From assembly GCA_014281115.1 (NCBI GenBank), contig JACONQ010000009.1, positions 1,116,001 to 1,180,000 on the forward strand: 64,000 nt of DNA, written 5' to 3'. The DNA is from Laburnicola sp. R22_1. Its lineage: Eukaryota > Ascomycota > Dothideomycetes > Pleosporales > Didymosphaeriaceae. Position numbers and translations under genes: made by a program. Below the pieces are notes generated by a model, which worked only from the letters and a program-made list of their open reading frames with translations, was not told the DNA's origin and searched no databases. This document shows, piece after piece, positions 1 to 12,176 of this stretch (its first letter is position 1; every line of letters starts with the position of its first letter).

Positions 1-95
1 TTGTCGTACAGCATGTCGGCGCGACTGACGGCGCCTGTGGGCGCGTCTTCCTCTTTTGACACCGGATCGGGCGGGGCTGGTGACGCGGCGGCCAT
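1..95 (-). CDS. N-terminus of an unidentified gene, cut by the window edge
   Basis: An ATG on the minus strand at 95-93 opens a frame that stays open for 31 codons to the left edge. The peptide is rich in Ala, Pro, Asp and Glu and ends in a motif like SRADMLYD, which looks like a genuine protein N-terminus rather than a chance frame. The gene would be divergent from the SDR gene that starts at 336, sharing a promoter of about 240 bp. Too little is visible to name a family. Confidence 0.4.
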   Translation of the reverse strand, partial: MAAASPAPPDPVSKEEDAPTGAVSRADMLYD

Positions 96-335
96 GTTGG
101 ATTGTATTTGCGGGGGGGTTGTGCTATCGATCGATCATGGGCAAAGGAAGGGCAGGCGCAAGTCGTGTCGTGGGGTGAGACCGAGCAGACCGAGCCATCA
201 TTCTCAAAAGTTTCGCGGTGGGGCACCAAATGCGGCTCGTGCGCCTGAGCGGCACCAGATCACGTGCACGGTCGTCTCCCGAGGTCAACCACCTGCACCC
301 CAACGCGCCCATCGGGACCCCCCTGACCTGAAGTC

Positions 336-1168
336 ATGCAGCAAGACGCCGAGACTGTGCTCATAATAGGGGCCACTGGCAACATAGACATCGCCGCCAT
401 CCTAGGCGCCCTACGCTCCGGCCGTAATGTCCTCGCTGTCGTACGCGACCACCGCTCGGCGAAGAAGTTGTTTGAGCACGTTCCTACAGAGCATGATCGC
501 GTCATAATCGTCGAGGCCGACGTCGTTTCGGACCAAGGAGTGCAGCGTATCGTTGACGACGTGCGTGCGGGGACCTTGCCCGCTTTTCACCATGTGTTTG
601 CTGCTGGTACGTGCCCCAGTGGCCTCCAGTGAACGAGCTACTGCTGATAACGCGCAGTGGGTGGGATGTATATCCAACAGGATATGGTAGACACGACCAC
701 CGATGAGCTGCATAATTTCATGAAGATCAATTTTGAATCCAATTTCTGTAAGCTTCATCATGATTTCTTCCCAAGATTCGACTGATTTCCTTCACTGCCA
801 TAGATGCATATCGGGCTACTATTCCATATTTGCTCGAGCAAAAAGACCGCGAATGCACTTGGACGACCTGCACCGGCTCGCAAGGGGATATTGGAGCTCT
901 TGCCCTGCCGGCAATTTCCCAGGGTGCCATGATGTCAATGTGCTACTCGGCGTGCAAAGCTCTTGCTAGTACTAACGTTCGCTTCAACGAAATTTACCTT
1001 GCTCGTCGGGTTGAAGTAGATTCGATTGCAGAGCAACATGGCACAACAAAGTCATCAACTTTTGGACGTCTTTACACCAATATCTTGTCTAGGCCAGAGA
1101 TGAAAAGCTGCCGCATTCGCGTTGAGAACGAGGAGGATGCGGATCAACTTCGCCTTGAGCAGAAGTAA
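336..1168 (+). CDS. Short-chain dehydrogenase/reductase (SDR), 241 aa
   Basis: Three exons, 336-606, 658-747 and 804-1168, join in frame with GT-AG introns of 51 and 56 nt. Residues 8-19 form the beta-alpha Rossmann start (LIIGATGNIDIA), close to TGxxxGxG but with Asp in place of the third Gly. An Asp after the second strand (VEADV) and a YSACK segment encoded near 940-960 fit the catalytic YxxxK of classical SDRs. No membrane segment or signal peptide is seen, so a soluble cytosolic NAD(P)-dependent oxidoreductase is likely; the substrate cannot be told. The protein is at the short end of the family (about 250 aa). Family assignment is firm, activity less so because of the altered glycine motif. 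Confidence 0.75.
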
Positions 1169-1535
1169 CTGCAATGCGTACTAACTAAACCATCTCATTT
1201 GCATCTTTGCGACGATTTTGATTATTTTTCAGGTCAGCACGGCACCTTTAGCCTGTTGGACAGTCTCGACGGTGTTGCTAGCACGTTCATCAGAAACCCG
1301 TCATTTGGCAGACTAGGATCGCTGCGCATGCATGGGGGCCATTTGCTACGCACCTACACACTCTCGCTCCTTTGGCAAGTAATAAATCACGGCAAACCAA
1401 ACCATCAGCACAAATAATCGCGCTCCTGCATCCACCCATATATAACACCGAAATTCCCCAACTTGAACTACGCAGTACCACACCTTCATTGTCAGAACAG
1501 CGATACACTCATACATCAGAACTGTACTAAAAAAT
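1169..1535. other. Intergenic, promoter of the following small gene
   Basis: No coding frame with protein-like composition was found. The last 100 bases are A/C-rich with a TATATAA-like stretch near 1438-1445, plausibly the core promoter of the gene at 1536. Confidence 0.4.
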
Positions 1536-1958
1536 ATGTCTCATCCCACCCTACCAACTCCACCACCGACCCCTCCACCCTCCGACTACCCTCCGAACCC
1601 CGAAACCGAAATCACCGTCTCCCAAAGGCTCTACAACTTCCTCGTCAACCCTACAAAAGACGTCACCACGCTCAACACTGCCATTGAAGCAGCCCAGCTC
1701 GCTCTCCTCAAAGAGGCCAACGACCGGACCATTAGGTTGTGCTCGGAAAACAGCGCTCGACGCTTGCGGAAAAGGCACAAGAAAGAGAAGAAGTTGATGG
1801 AGAAGGCGTGGGAGGAGGAGAGGAAGGTTATCGTGAGGGCTCAAGGGTTGGTGTTGGTTGTGCTGATGGTGCTGGTGCTGGTGGTGATGGTGCTGGCTAG
1901 GGTGGTGGATGTGGTGGGTTTAAAGGGATTGTGGGAGATAATGAAGGGGGTTGATTAG
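1536..1958 (+). CDS. Small hypothetical protein with C-terminal membrane segment, 140 aa
   Basis: A single-exon frame. It starts with a Pro/Thr-rich tract (residues 1-25), continues with a helical region that becomes strongly basic (residues 65-90, RRLRKRHKKEKK-like) and ends with one long hydrophobic run of Val/Leu/Met (about residues 100-122), which would be a single transmembrane helix near the C-terminus. The layout resembles a tail-anchored or single-pass protein. No known domain is recognised. Codon choice and the ordered domain layout argue for a real gene; the family is unknown to me. Confidence 0.55.
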   Translation: MSHPTLPTPPPTPPPSDYPPNPETEITVSQRLYNFLVNPTKDVTTLNTAIEAAQLALLKEANDRTIRLCSENSARRLRKRHKKEKKLMEKAWEEERKVIVRAQGLVLVVLMVLVLVVMVLARVVDVVGLKGLWEIMKGVD

Positions 1959-3789
1959 ATGGAGAGAAATGAGCGTCCCAGGCAGGAGAAGAGGGAGTGC
2001 GCGGATGTATGCATGGACGGATATACACGGCGCAACGGTTTGGTATTACCGTGGGATATCACAGGAAGGCTGCTATGCAGGTGGGCATGTATGGACCTCG
2101 GGATTGATGTATAAGGTGAGGTGCTAGCATGTGAGAGGTGCACCAGTGTGGTGGTGCGCCCACGGGTGCCCATAACACGCCATATGCGCTAGTGACCTTG
2201 CGCACCTGCCACATGAGATGATAAGAAATCTACTAACTACAAACTCCACACACTGCATTATCAGTAACACGGGAACTAACGGCCCCGGGGTAGCCCCAGA
2301 AACGTGATAATTGCAATCATGCCGCTCTCATGAAGGTCAAGCTGCTGTGTCCAACCCAATGTTAAGTAACGTGTGCAATGTACCACTGAGGACGCGTATG
2401 CGTACCACTTCAAGGTACTCTCCAATCTGATAGCACTTACGCGCCAAGATCTTGACACCACACATACCTATGGTATCTATAGGTCCTGTTCATTACATTT
2501 CAAACTGCCCGCACATGTTCACTTTCCTCGTATCATGGTTAGTGCAACCACGAACTATATATTTCAAGTAGCACAGCCCCACCACAACAAAACTACTCAA
2601 ACCCGCACAACAAGTCCGCTCTTAATATTTCAAGCTCCTATGTTCTTTCTTTCAAATTTCACCCACCGTCCGAAACCCCACCCACGCCTCGCAAAACGGC
2701 ATGTAGATCCCGACCTCAGCAACTCACCCACACTACACAAATTCCAGCACAAAGCTCACCCCCAGCTATTCACAATGTCATCATGTCAACGTACACTGTG
2801 ATGGATCGCTTTAGCGGGACGAGTTCTTCCTTCCTTGGAGTAAATTTCTAGTGCCAGTTTTGTCAGCTTTGGTACGTCGTCGTTGGAATTCCAAATCGGA
2901 TGAGTGGTTATTTGTCTACCAATTGAATGGCCCGTCCCTTGGGGAATTTTACTCACGAATGAGCTGAAGTTTCGCGAGTGCATTTCATTTCTCCTTTCAA
3001 ACAATAGCACCAATCGCGTAGCACACACCCACGGTACTGCACACACTTACATCAACTACCCATTACATCGCCAACTATCCCCCACCGGGTATCCATCCAG
3101 CAAGCCCAACATCCATCCCACACAAAGCACTCAAACTCATGCAAACTCTTAAGAACATCTCAGCCATACACACCCCGTCCTCTAACCACGTCATCGAAGC
3201 TAATAAATAGAAATAATTTTCCGATAAACTGCAGCCAATACTATCTCCTGCGCAATGACATATCTTAGTCTACCTGGATTCTCGCCCGGGCAGCCACCTG
3301 CTCAGCCGCCTGTTAACTAAAAGACAGCCACACAGACAAGTATTCGCAGGACAGTGTGCAAGACGATTCTCTCGCGTGCCACACACCTACCGTGGACCCT
3401 TACCTCTACCAAACACCATCACAACCACCCAACGCATCCACCCAGGAAACACCAAACAATACCCGGGGGGGGGGTCGTTCTCCGCACATGTGATATACAC
3501 CTGTATACTTTCATGGTAGGTAGCGCGACCACTCAGCGTTAGCCGATCTCCACTCCCATCACCGCGCGGCTTTAGCCGCATCGCGCACGCCACTACTGGC
3601 CCACTAGCGCACCACAACGTCATGGCTGCCCCGGTCTCCAAGCAGGCATTTGGCGCCAAGCACATAAAAAACGTATATATATATATTGTCTATCACGCAG
3701 GTACCGCGCAGGTACCAAGGCAGGCCCAGCAATCCTAACCTTCACCATACCGGAAGCTTACAGGAGCTTAGTCAGTCAGTCCAGTCATC
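1959..3789. other. 1.8 kb without a supported gene
   Basis: Several frames of 60-140 codons cross this region on both strands, but their composition (runs of His, Thr, Pro, Ser) is what C/A-rich non-coding DNA gives. There is a G9 run near 3465-3473, a short TA microsatellite near 3673-3685 and a tandem pair of a 10-bp GCAGGTACC-containing unit near 3698-3717, just upstream of the next gene. No tRNA, transposase remnant or inverted repeat was recognised. Confidence 0.4.
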
Positions 3790-4865
3790 ATGGCAGACGA
3801 GCTTGTGGTAAGTACCTTCCTAGCCTAATCTACATGTGATAGGTATTCTGTGAGGAAGTGGGCTGACAATGGTAGGAATTGGGGTTTGCGGGTGTCAATA
3901 AGTTTGCGGATAAATATTGGGATCCGGTTTATGGGTGGGTGGATAGGCATAGGCCGCATCGGAAAGCAAAGCGTGGCGCCGGTGGGAAACAGCCTGGTCA
4001 ACAGCAGCGAGGAATGCCGTCAGGACCGCCACCTCCAGCGAGCGAGCAGTATGACAATCGATCTGTCCATGAGGGAAGACACGGTGATAGGTTAGGCCGA
4101 GAGGACCGATATGGCGATAGGTCAGGCCGAGAGGACAGATACGGCGACAGATCAGATCGAGAGGACAGATACGTATATGACTCGGATCGAGAGACCACCA
4201 GAGGGCCCAGGGAAACGAACAGATCGTATGCGCCCGAACGCAGGAGTGACGATGGTCGTAGAGACGATAGGGGTTATGGAAATGAAGGGTACGGGAGGGG
4301 TTATGAAGAACGGGATTATGGACAAGGCGCCACAGCTCAACAAATGGCCGAGCGCACCAGGGAGGCGAACAGATACCAGGAAGCACTTGTGGTGAGTACC
4401 CAAACTATCGCAACTGGAACATTTCACTGACTTTTCCAGCCCCGAGCATCTGCTCCGCCTCCCGGATATGGCTACTCCTCTCAGCCTTATGGAGATGGGC
4501 GGGCTCCGCGCGCGCGACCAACGCCACAACGAGTACGCTCTTCCTCATGGTCTCCGCCCCGTCGGTCGGGGCGACGTCACGACCCCGGCTCCCGTCGCGA
4601 GCGGTCCGAGTCTCCAGACGACCACAGCCGTAGTATAGCCATCGTTGTTGGAGCGTTGGCTGGGGGCGTAGCCGGCAGCCGAGTCATGAAAGGCGACTCG
4701 ATTGCCAACAAGGCGGCTACGGTGGGTAGCGCGATCGTCGGCGGTCTCGCGGGTGGAGCAGTTGAGAAGATGTACGACCACCACAAGGACGGGCGACACC
4801 ACGAGGCGGGCGAGCGCGGTGGAGCGAGGGGGAAACGACGAGAACGCGAGTACAACGACTACTAG
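3790..4865 (+). CDS. Arg/Asp-repeat protein with glycine-zipper-like C-terminal region, 319 aa
   Basis: Three exons, 3790-3807, 3876-4391 and 4440-4865. The first is only 18 nt (six codons) and is required to give an ATG in frame. The N-terminus has a short helical region (GFAGVNKFADKYWDPVYGWV). Residues about 70-110 carry four to five imperfect tandem copies of a GDRxxREDRY unit. A long Arg/Ser/Pro-rich linker follows, then residues about 245-285 contain regularly spaced small residues (VVGALAGGVAG, then VGSAIVGGLAGGA), typical of glycine-zipper segments that insert into or pack against membranes. The tail is charged. Function is unknown. The family is fungal as far as I can judge; the exon model is well supported by phase and splice sites. 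Confidence 0.7.
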
Positions 4866-5931
4866 TGCTAGCGTGGGCTATGAGTACAGTCGTGGTCAAT
4901 CGACGTGCGGGATGGGTCAGGCGGTGGGTCGCATGCACCCGGATTGGGCCGGATGGTGTTGGGAGGGGACATTCATTGTTTGCTCGATACCCTGGGTGGC
5001 TTTCGGCTGGTTTAGGTGTGCAGGCGGCGGGCTGGTGGGCTTCAGAGTGTCAGTCACGAATTTATGAGAGATGATAGAAAATCTGGAACGGTTTCTTTGA
5101 CCAGCAACATTGTTTGCGCTCACGACGAACCTGGAAGCAGTCGCGGCACGTGAGGCAGCACGTCTTCCAAAGTTTGGTGCCGTTGCAAGTGAGGCGATGG
5201 GCCTGCAGGGTCTCAGTGTTTTAGGACGGGTATTTGGTATTTTGGGGGGCAGGTGTCTTTGTAAGATTAGCCGACGCCATACGGCCAAAAGCGCAGTTAT
5301 TTTGAGCACGTCGAGCAGGCAGATGTCTCAGCGTGGGCATTGGGGACGAGAAAAGGCGCAAGGTCGTGGCGTTGTAGACACACTGAAGGTGGTGGAGGTC
5401 CAGTGTTTGCGCAGCCTGCACGCGCTTGCTGTTTCGGCAGGGGCGCCTTCCTTCTCGAAGCTTTGTAGAAGGGACGCCCGACCCACCCCGTCCACCAACT
5501 AGCAGAGCTGCCCGCACTTTGGCTCCACGTCGCCGCCGTCTCCAGCGCCCGCGTTTCGAGCTCCAAGTTCCCACAGCGCCCCCAGTGAACAGCGAACAGC
5601 AAACATCGTACATCGTGAGCGTGCCTTCCTCTCTTTCTTCGCATTCGCAGTAGCCTTCTCGCCCGTGCCGGTGCGAGCGCCCCACCCTCGCTGCGACCCT
5701 CACACGTCGTGCGACAGCCATCACCACACCGCAACACTCCGCGAAGCCTGCCAGCTCGCCCAGACCGCCATGAACCGCCTCTGATCCATACAGAAGCCAC
5801 TGCAGAGCGTCCTACCGTCCCATTGCTCCCCGGCACACGCGCCCGCCGTCGCGGCTGCCAGACTGCTCCGCAAACAAACGCCGACGCTGCCCTCCTGTGT
5901 ACACACACACACGCTGCGGGTCAACACCACG
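4866..5931. other. Intergenic, promoter and probable long 5' leader
   Basis: No gene is supported. The right half is C-rich with many CAC/CGC motifs and runs up to the ATG at 5932, which fits a long leader of the following regulatory-type gene. Overlapping frames on both strands are low-complexity and unconvincing. Confidence 0.4.
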
Positions 5932-8893
5932 ATGCGAAGGTACAGGCCCGGCGGCCCCGCTGGCAGGGCCAACGGCGGCGTCATGGTGCCAGACCCATTT
6001 GCCATGGTGCGCGCCTACGAATCCGACACAAACCCGACCAGGCCCATCCGTCCCTCACCTCTGACCGCGTCCACCATCCAGGGCCTGCCGCTAGATCTGC
6101 TGGACAGGCTGCGCTCCTTCCCGCTGTTTCTCTCTGCTCCCGACTCGTTCCTGGCAGCCATAGGAATGCACCTCAAGCCGCAGCTGTACCAGGCACACGA
6201 TACCATCCTCACCGAGGGCGAGCAGGGCAAAGCCATGTACTGGCTGGTACGCGGCTCCGTGCGCGTTACCTCGCGCGATGGGGAAAGCACATATGCGGAA
6301 CTGAAACCCGGCGCCTTCTTCGGAGAGATTGGGATATTGATGAACATTCCCCGCACCGCCACCATCATCGCGAACATGCGCTCGCTAGTGGTGCGACTGA
6401 ACAAGGAGGCATTGGAGAAGGAGCTGCCCAAGTTTCCAGAAGTCGAGCAGGCCATCATGGACGAGGCCAAAGAAAGGCTGTCCATACTAGAGCGCAAGAA
6501 GAAAGAGGGGGGCTGGAAGCCCGCCATGGGCCTGGTGTCACGCCCGAGCAAGCGCCCCATTGACCGGGTCGATGGCGACGTGGTCATGACCGAGCAGGGC
6601 TCCCTACAAGACGGAGATGTTGTAAGCCTGTACAAGAAGCGGAAATCGCCGAGTCCAGGTCTCGCAGATGTCGCGGCCATGAGCGTTTTCGGAAGTGGCA
6701 GTCTGAATGTGAGACTTTTGCTGAAAGAACTGCCTCTGTTCTCGAGTTTGCCTCCCGAAATCCTTCACTTCATCGGCCTCAATGCACAGCCTTGCTCTTT
6801 TCCTCCTTTCACCGACATCATTAAGCAAGACACTCAAGGGCGCGATGTCTACTTCATCGTAAAAGGTGAAGTCGAGGTTGTCAACACAAAGCCACCAGAA
6901 GAGAACGGGCACGCTGCCATGCCCCTGGCAAGAAGGAACTCTGTTATTGCAGAGGAGCACGATTTCCAGCTGGTCAAGGCACGCTTGCGCGCAGGGCAGT
7001 ATTTTGGAGAAGTTACAAGTCTGTCTTTGGCGCCTCGTCGCACGGCTACCGTCCGTTCTGTCTCATCCGTGGAGTGCCTCATGATCAGCGGTGACGTACT
7101 TAACGAGCTATGGGAAAAATGCGGCGCTGATTTGCGTCGCCAGGTGGAGAAAGTTGCAAATGAGCGACTGAAGGCTGCGAAGGATAATGACACGCCCATG
7201 TCCAACACCACAGAGGGTACGCCACAGATCGACTCCTTGGTCATTGCGGATCTTAAAACTCCACGGACGCCGCGGAAGGGGAGCGTACCGACAGTCACCT
7301 TCGATGATATGCCGACCACCATTGACAGTCCCTTAACGCCGTCGAGAAGAGAAGAGAAGATGATGGAGCCCTTTGATCCCGACCCATTTCTCAACGTAGA
7401 TCTCGATAATGTCCGATCTAGGTCGAGAAGAGGCTCGCTTGCTCCGCAACCGCCTGACTCTCCCACGAGCTCATCGAACATGACCCTGCCCAAGTCACCT
7501 TCTCCGAATACTACGCCTCTATCGCCTTCGCCATTGTTTAAACATAGCACAACACCCCCAGAACCGACATTTGAGATCAAGCGACCACGCGTATTGCGAC
7601 GACCAAGCAGGTTCAACAAAGGAACATTACCTGACTCTATTGTTGTTAACATATTCAAGCATCTGGATTTGTGCGAGTTGATGCATCAACGGCTGGTATC
7701 ATCGCATTGGAAACATCTTATACACACTTCACCGGACATACTTCACACCCTGGATCTCACAAAATACAACCGCCGAGTCACCGATCGCACGTTAGCCGAA
7801 ATCATTTGCCCATTTGTCGGCAGCCGACCTAGATTAGTCGACATAAGCAACTGCTTCCACGTAACGGATGAAGGTTTCTCTACGCTGGGAGCCACTTGTG
7901 CGCCCAATGTCAAGATATGGCGTATGAAGAGTGTGTGGGACATAACGGGTCCTGCAGTGCTCGAAATGGTACAGAAAGCAAAAGGGCTTGAAGAGGTCGA
8001 CTTGAGTAATTGCCGGAAAGTTGGCGACAATCTGTTGGCTCGCGTAATAGGATGGGTCGTCCCTGAACTACCACCAGCAATGGCGTTGGCACAAGCACAG
8101 CATGCGCAGATGGCCCATCGACGTTCGTTTGGTCACAAAATGGGTGGCGCCAATGGACACCCTATGCCACAGCCTCTTCCTGCAGGGACGATCGTGGGAT
8201 GTCCGAAGTTACGCCGCTTGACACTAAGTTACTGCAAGCACATCACCGATCGCTCTATGGCGCATATTGCAGTGCATGCAGCGAACCGAATTGAGCAGAT
8301 CGATCTCACAAGGTGTACGACTATTACAGACGTGGGCTTCCAGCATTGGAGCGTGTATCCGTTCCCGCGGTTGACAAAGCTTTGTCTAGCGGACTGCACA
8401 TATCTGACCGACAACGCGATCGTATATCTAACGAATGCTGCGAAAGGGTTGAGAGAACTAGATCTGGTAAGCCTCTCCTCGATACTGGAATACCCATTTT
8501 CGCGTTCATGTTCGCTCGCTAACCTGAAGCCAGTCATTCTGCTGCGCTCTCTCCGATACCGCTACCGAAGTCCTCGCTCTCGGCCTGCCTATGCTCACCC
8601 ATCTCAACCTCGCCTTCTGCGGCTCTGCCGTCTCCGACACATCTCTCCGATGCATATCGCTGCACCTCCTTGAACTGCGCCAACTTTCTGTGCGCGGCTG
8701 CGTTCGCGTTACAGGCACCGGTGTCGAAGCGGTGGTGGAGGGATGCAGGGATCTGGAACTTTTTGACGTCAGCCAGTGCAAGAACTTGCAGAGGTGGATT
8801 GATGCGGGTGGCCCTGAAAGCGTGAGGAGTAGGGGTCGAAACGTCACGTTTGAAACGGTGGCGGATGGGAGGTGGAGAACGGCAAAGGGATGA
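5932..8893 (+). CDS. Cyclic-nucleotide-binding, F-box and leucine-rich-repeat protein, 964 aa
   Basis: Two exons, 5932-8466 and 8534-8893, with a 67-nt phase-0 intron; without splicing the repeat domain would be cut short. Residues about 62-175 form one cNMP-binding fold with the phosphate-cassette pattern FGEIG...RTATI; residues about 263-385 form a second one ending FGEV...RRTATV. A Ser/Pro-rich linker with SPxxR and TPR motifs follows, then an F-box (about residues 561-600, LPDSIVVNIFKHLD...) and at least seven AMN1/Grr1-type leucine-rich repeats (CxxITDxG, CxxLTDxA) to the C-terminus. F-box plus LRR predicts a substrate receptor of an SCF ubiquitin ligase; two cNMP folds suggest gating by a cyclic nucleotide or another ligand. 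That coupling is inference. An internal Met at 5983 is an alternative start. Confidence 0.88.
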
Positions 8894-9636
8894 GATAGAG
8901 GATGACGAAGTCGCGTTTCGTTGTGTCTGTCTGTTTGTGCGATGCATGTCGCGAGGAATGGGATGGCGTTATGTGCGTTTTTTAAGAAAATATAGATTTG
9001 GAGTTGGGGGGTTTCTTAGCTATTTGGCATGTTGTTGTTGTTATTAGATGGTGGATGGAGGCTTGGGATGGGATGGTACGATTATCATATGTGGGTGGGT
9101 ATGGAGTGGTCATATGAGTATTTTTACTGCTTGCACTTTCTTCCTTTGTTTTGCTTCGATCCTTCGCGTTGCGTTGTGCTGGGTGCTTTTGTGAGATTTT
9201 TTTTGTTGGCACGATACCTACCTGCGTGGATGTTTGTTGTTCGTTTTAGAGTGTGTGTAATGTGTATTTGAGGGGTGCACTGTTTGTTGTGAGACGCGAA
9301 TTTTATGTGTATCTTATTTTAGGTGCTTTTTTTGGTGTTTTCGGTTTGAGTGGTTTGTTGAAGTGAGGTGAGGTGATGGGTATGGGTGACTGTTTTTTTC
9401 TTTTCTTTTGATCGAATACGGAGATGTTCGAATGACGTGTATCCAAACGAATAGTTGAAGCCTTTTCCACTATTACAACACACGAAAGATGGGGAAATTA
9501 TACGGCGATTGATTGATGAACTTCGTGCGCGGTGATTGGAAGAAGTATATTTACAAGTCAAATGCTATACGCCCAACTAAACCGTCTATAAACAAATCCC
9601 CCACCCCCACGCCTCACCGAGCCAGACAAAATCTCC
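8894..9636. other. Convergent 3' intergenic region
   Basis: It lies between the stop codons of the F-box gene (plus) and the monooxygenase (minus). The plus strand is G/T-rich in the first 450 bases, typical of fungal 3' regions. No coding frame or RNA gene is supported. Confidence 0.4.
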
Positions 9637-11546
9637 TCACAGCTTCGCCTGCCCCTCCTTCTCATCCATGTTCCTCCCCGTAAAACTCACCGCCTTCGCA
9701 CTCTGCACCGTCCCACTCTTATTAATAATCTGCAACCTGCGCCCCCTCGAAATCGGCTCATCATCATCCTGATCGCGAATATAAAACGCCCAATCGGCAC
9801 TCGGATCCAGCTCCGTCTGCGAATACCCATTCCCCAGCCACGCAAACCGGTTCCCACTATATTTCATATCCCAGTCCTCGAGCCGCAGCTCCATGAGCGC
9901 CTCGATGTAGTGCAGCGTCGAGCCGGGCCACAGCGCGGTGATGGGCCCGTCAGGCCGGCCCTTGTACCACGAGCGACACGGATCGTGCCACACCGTCTTC
10001 TGCATGTAGTCGTCTTTGAAAGCGATGAAGTCGGCGACGGCCTCGGGCTTGGGCGCAAACGTCGCAATGTTGAGCGTCTGGAAGCGGTCGATGAGTTTGC
10101 ACATGTAGTCCGCCTGGGCCTCGATGGCGCACAGCACAGGCCCGTTGCCAATGGGGCAATTGGGGCCGAGGAAAATGAGGTAGTTGGGGAACTCGGCGGC
10201 GGCGAGGCCAAAGTACGACTGCGCTTCGTGCTGCCATGTGTCTTGGAGGTTCTGGCCCGCGGCGTTGACGACGGGGAAGCGCGGCTTGAAGGACGTGTTG
10301 AAGCCGGTGGCGCAGATGAGCACGTCGACGGGGTACTCGGTGCCGTTGTCGGATTTGCAGCCGCGCTCGGTGATGTCGGCGATTTCGCCGTAGACGACTT
10401 CGACGTTTTCTTTGCCGAGGGCTTCCAGGTAGCCGACGCCGGGGGTGAGGCGGCGGCAGCCGACGTGCCAGTTGGGGATGAGGCGTTCTTCCAGGTAGGG
10501 GTTTTGCAGCTTGTCGTGCATCTGTTGGCGGAAGTAGGTTTCGGTGTTGTTGTTTGTGGCCGTGTTTTTGAGGAAGATGCCGAATTGGCCGTTGAGGCCG
10601 CGCTCGATGTCTTTGCGGTATTGGTTGAGGACGCCGGGTTTGGTCGCGAAGTCGGCTTTTTCTTCCCCTGAGAAGACGTGTTGCTCGAGGCCTTGGACGG
10701 GCGAGACCCAGGTGGGTTCGCGGATGAAGGTTGTTACTCTTTCGACGTGGGGTTGGATCGTGGGGAGGACTTGGATGCCCGAGGAGCTGGGGCGTGTTAG
10801 TATGTTTTCTGGCGGTCTGAAAATTCGAAGTGGTGGCTTACCCGTTGCCGATGAGGCCGACATGACGCCCCCTGAGGTCAATCTTGTCGTCCCAGTTTGC
10901 AGTGTGCAGTAGCACGCCCTTGTATTTATCGAGGCCAGGAATAGCAGGCCATGCCCAGTTGTTCAAGATGCCGGAGGCGTTGACGAGAATATCGCAGTGA
11001 TCGTTTATGACCTGTCCGCTGTTCAAGTCCTTGACCTGGACGTCGTATCCGCCCTTCTGCTTGTTCCAGACCGCACCCACGACCTGGTGTTCCGTCTTGA
11101 CATACTTGTGCAGCTGGTACTTCCTCGCGAACTCATTGAAGTAGGCAAAAATCTCCTTGGAACTAGCATACACGGCGCTCCAGTCGAGCTTGGGCTCAAA
11201 GGACCAGGTGTAGTTGTGAGAGGGGACGTCGCACGCGCATCTGCATCGAGTTAGTTTCTTTCCCAACGCGGAAGATTGGATGCGGGAGGAGCTCGGGATC
11301 GGCAGTCGGCCCTTACCCCGGATACCTGTTCTCCCACCACGTCCCAGACACCTCGGGGTTTTTTTCGTAGACTGTGAGGGAGAAATTGTCAAAGTGTCGC
11401 TGCAGCTTGTATGCCATCAGCAGGCCTGAAGCTCCAGCACCGATGCACACGACCCGGACATGGCGCTTCGCGTGGATAGGACCGTTCCTGCGATGCTGCG
11501 CATCCGTTTCCGGACTGGCCGTGGTTGGGACGAGGAAATCCGCCAT
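9637..11546 (-). CDS. Flavin-binding monooxygenase, Baeyer-Villiger type, 592 aa
   Basis: Three exons on the minus strand, 11546-11317, 11240-10842 and 10786-9637, phases consistent. Residues 36-41 (GAGASG) are the FAD-binding Rossmann motif; the splice-joined NRYPGCACDVPSHNY segment is typical of fungal BVMO-like enzymes. YKGVLLHTANWDD near residue 195 matches the BVMO fingerprint FxGxxxHxxxW(P/D) with Tyr for Phe, and GLIGNGSSG is the second (NADPH) dinucleotide motif. A late ICATGF is the usual third motif. The enzyme should insert oxygen next to a ketone or oxidise a heteroatom with FAD and NADPH; the substrate is unknown. A broken SDR gene lies directly upstream on the same strand, a common pairing in secondary metabolism, but no backbone enzyme is nearby. 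ATG 11546 is preferred over the upstream in-frame one because the protein start is then compact. Confidence 0.88.
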
Positions 11547-12176
11547 TATGGAGTGGGTATCAAGCGAGAAACAGCAGAAAGACAGGCGAGATATTGACAA
11601 GTCGAGACACAGATGCGCAAGAAGAGTGCCGCCGCATATGGTTTTATTGAAGATCTTCGTCGTGTTAAGATTCTATGGTTTTATAGCGGGACACAGTATC
11701 CATATGGGGCCTGCTGCCCGGCTGGGACCGCACGGCTGGGTTCGTCGACAGCGCATCTGGGGAAGGACCCAAATGAATCGGTGGTGTACACCGCTGGTGG
11801 CGGACCTTACTCGTGGGAGTTTCGCCAAAGTATATCCGCAATGCGGCCGCACCCGCACTACTGTACTGCTAATGAGTGGGGGACCTAGAATGTTAACCCG
11901 AACGCTTTGCTCTTGATATCAGCCTACTAATCAGAACATCGAGACTTGACTTGACTTGTGTCCCCGCATCGAGTCGAGGGCACGACGCGGATCGTACTAC
12001 AGGGATTAAGCTTCCAGGTCCGCCTCAGGAGGCACCACATGGCAATCGGATACACCCTGCCTTCGTGGTCGACTACACCAGGCGCCAACAGCGCATCTAT
12101 CGAACGTACATAGCGCGTTGTGAATTAAGGTACGGGCAGTATCTTGGAGTAAATGATGATACGGTATTCAGAGAAT
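11547..12176. other. Intergenic upstream of the monooxygenase
   Basis: No gene is supported. It contains, at about 11645-11665, a 21-bp stretch that recurs at 44782-44802 (see findings). Otherwise nothing structured was seen. Confidence 0.4.

Noticed and set aside
2373..2801. 142-codon frame in the 1.8-kb gene-free stretch
   Set aside because: His/Thr/Pro-rich, no start context or domain; looks like C/A-rich non-coding DNA.
5709..6563. 284-codon plus-strand frame overlapping the F-box gene start
   Set aside because: Low-complexity Arg/His/Pro/Ala composition and overlap with the conserved cNMP domain in another frame.
9910..10671. 253-codon plus-strand frame
   Set aside because: It is the exact antisense of the flavin monooxygenase third exon; Gly/Val/Asp/Glu-rich composition is the shadow of GC-rich codons.
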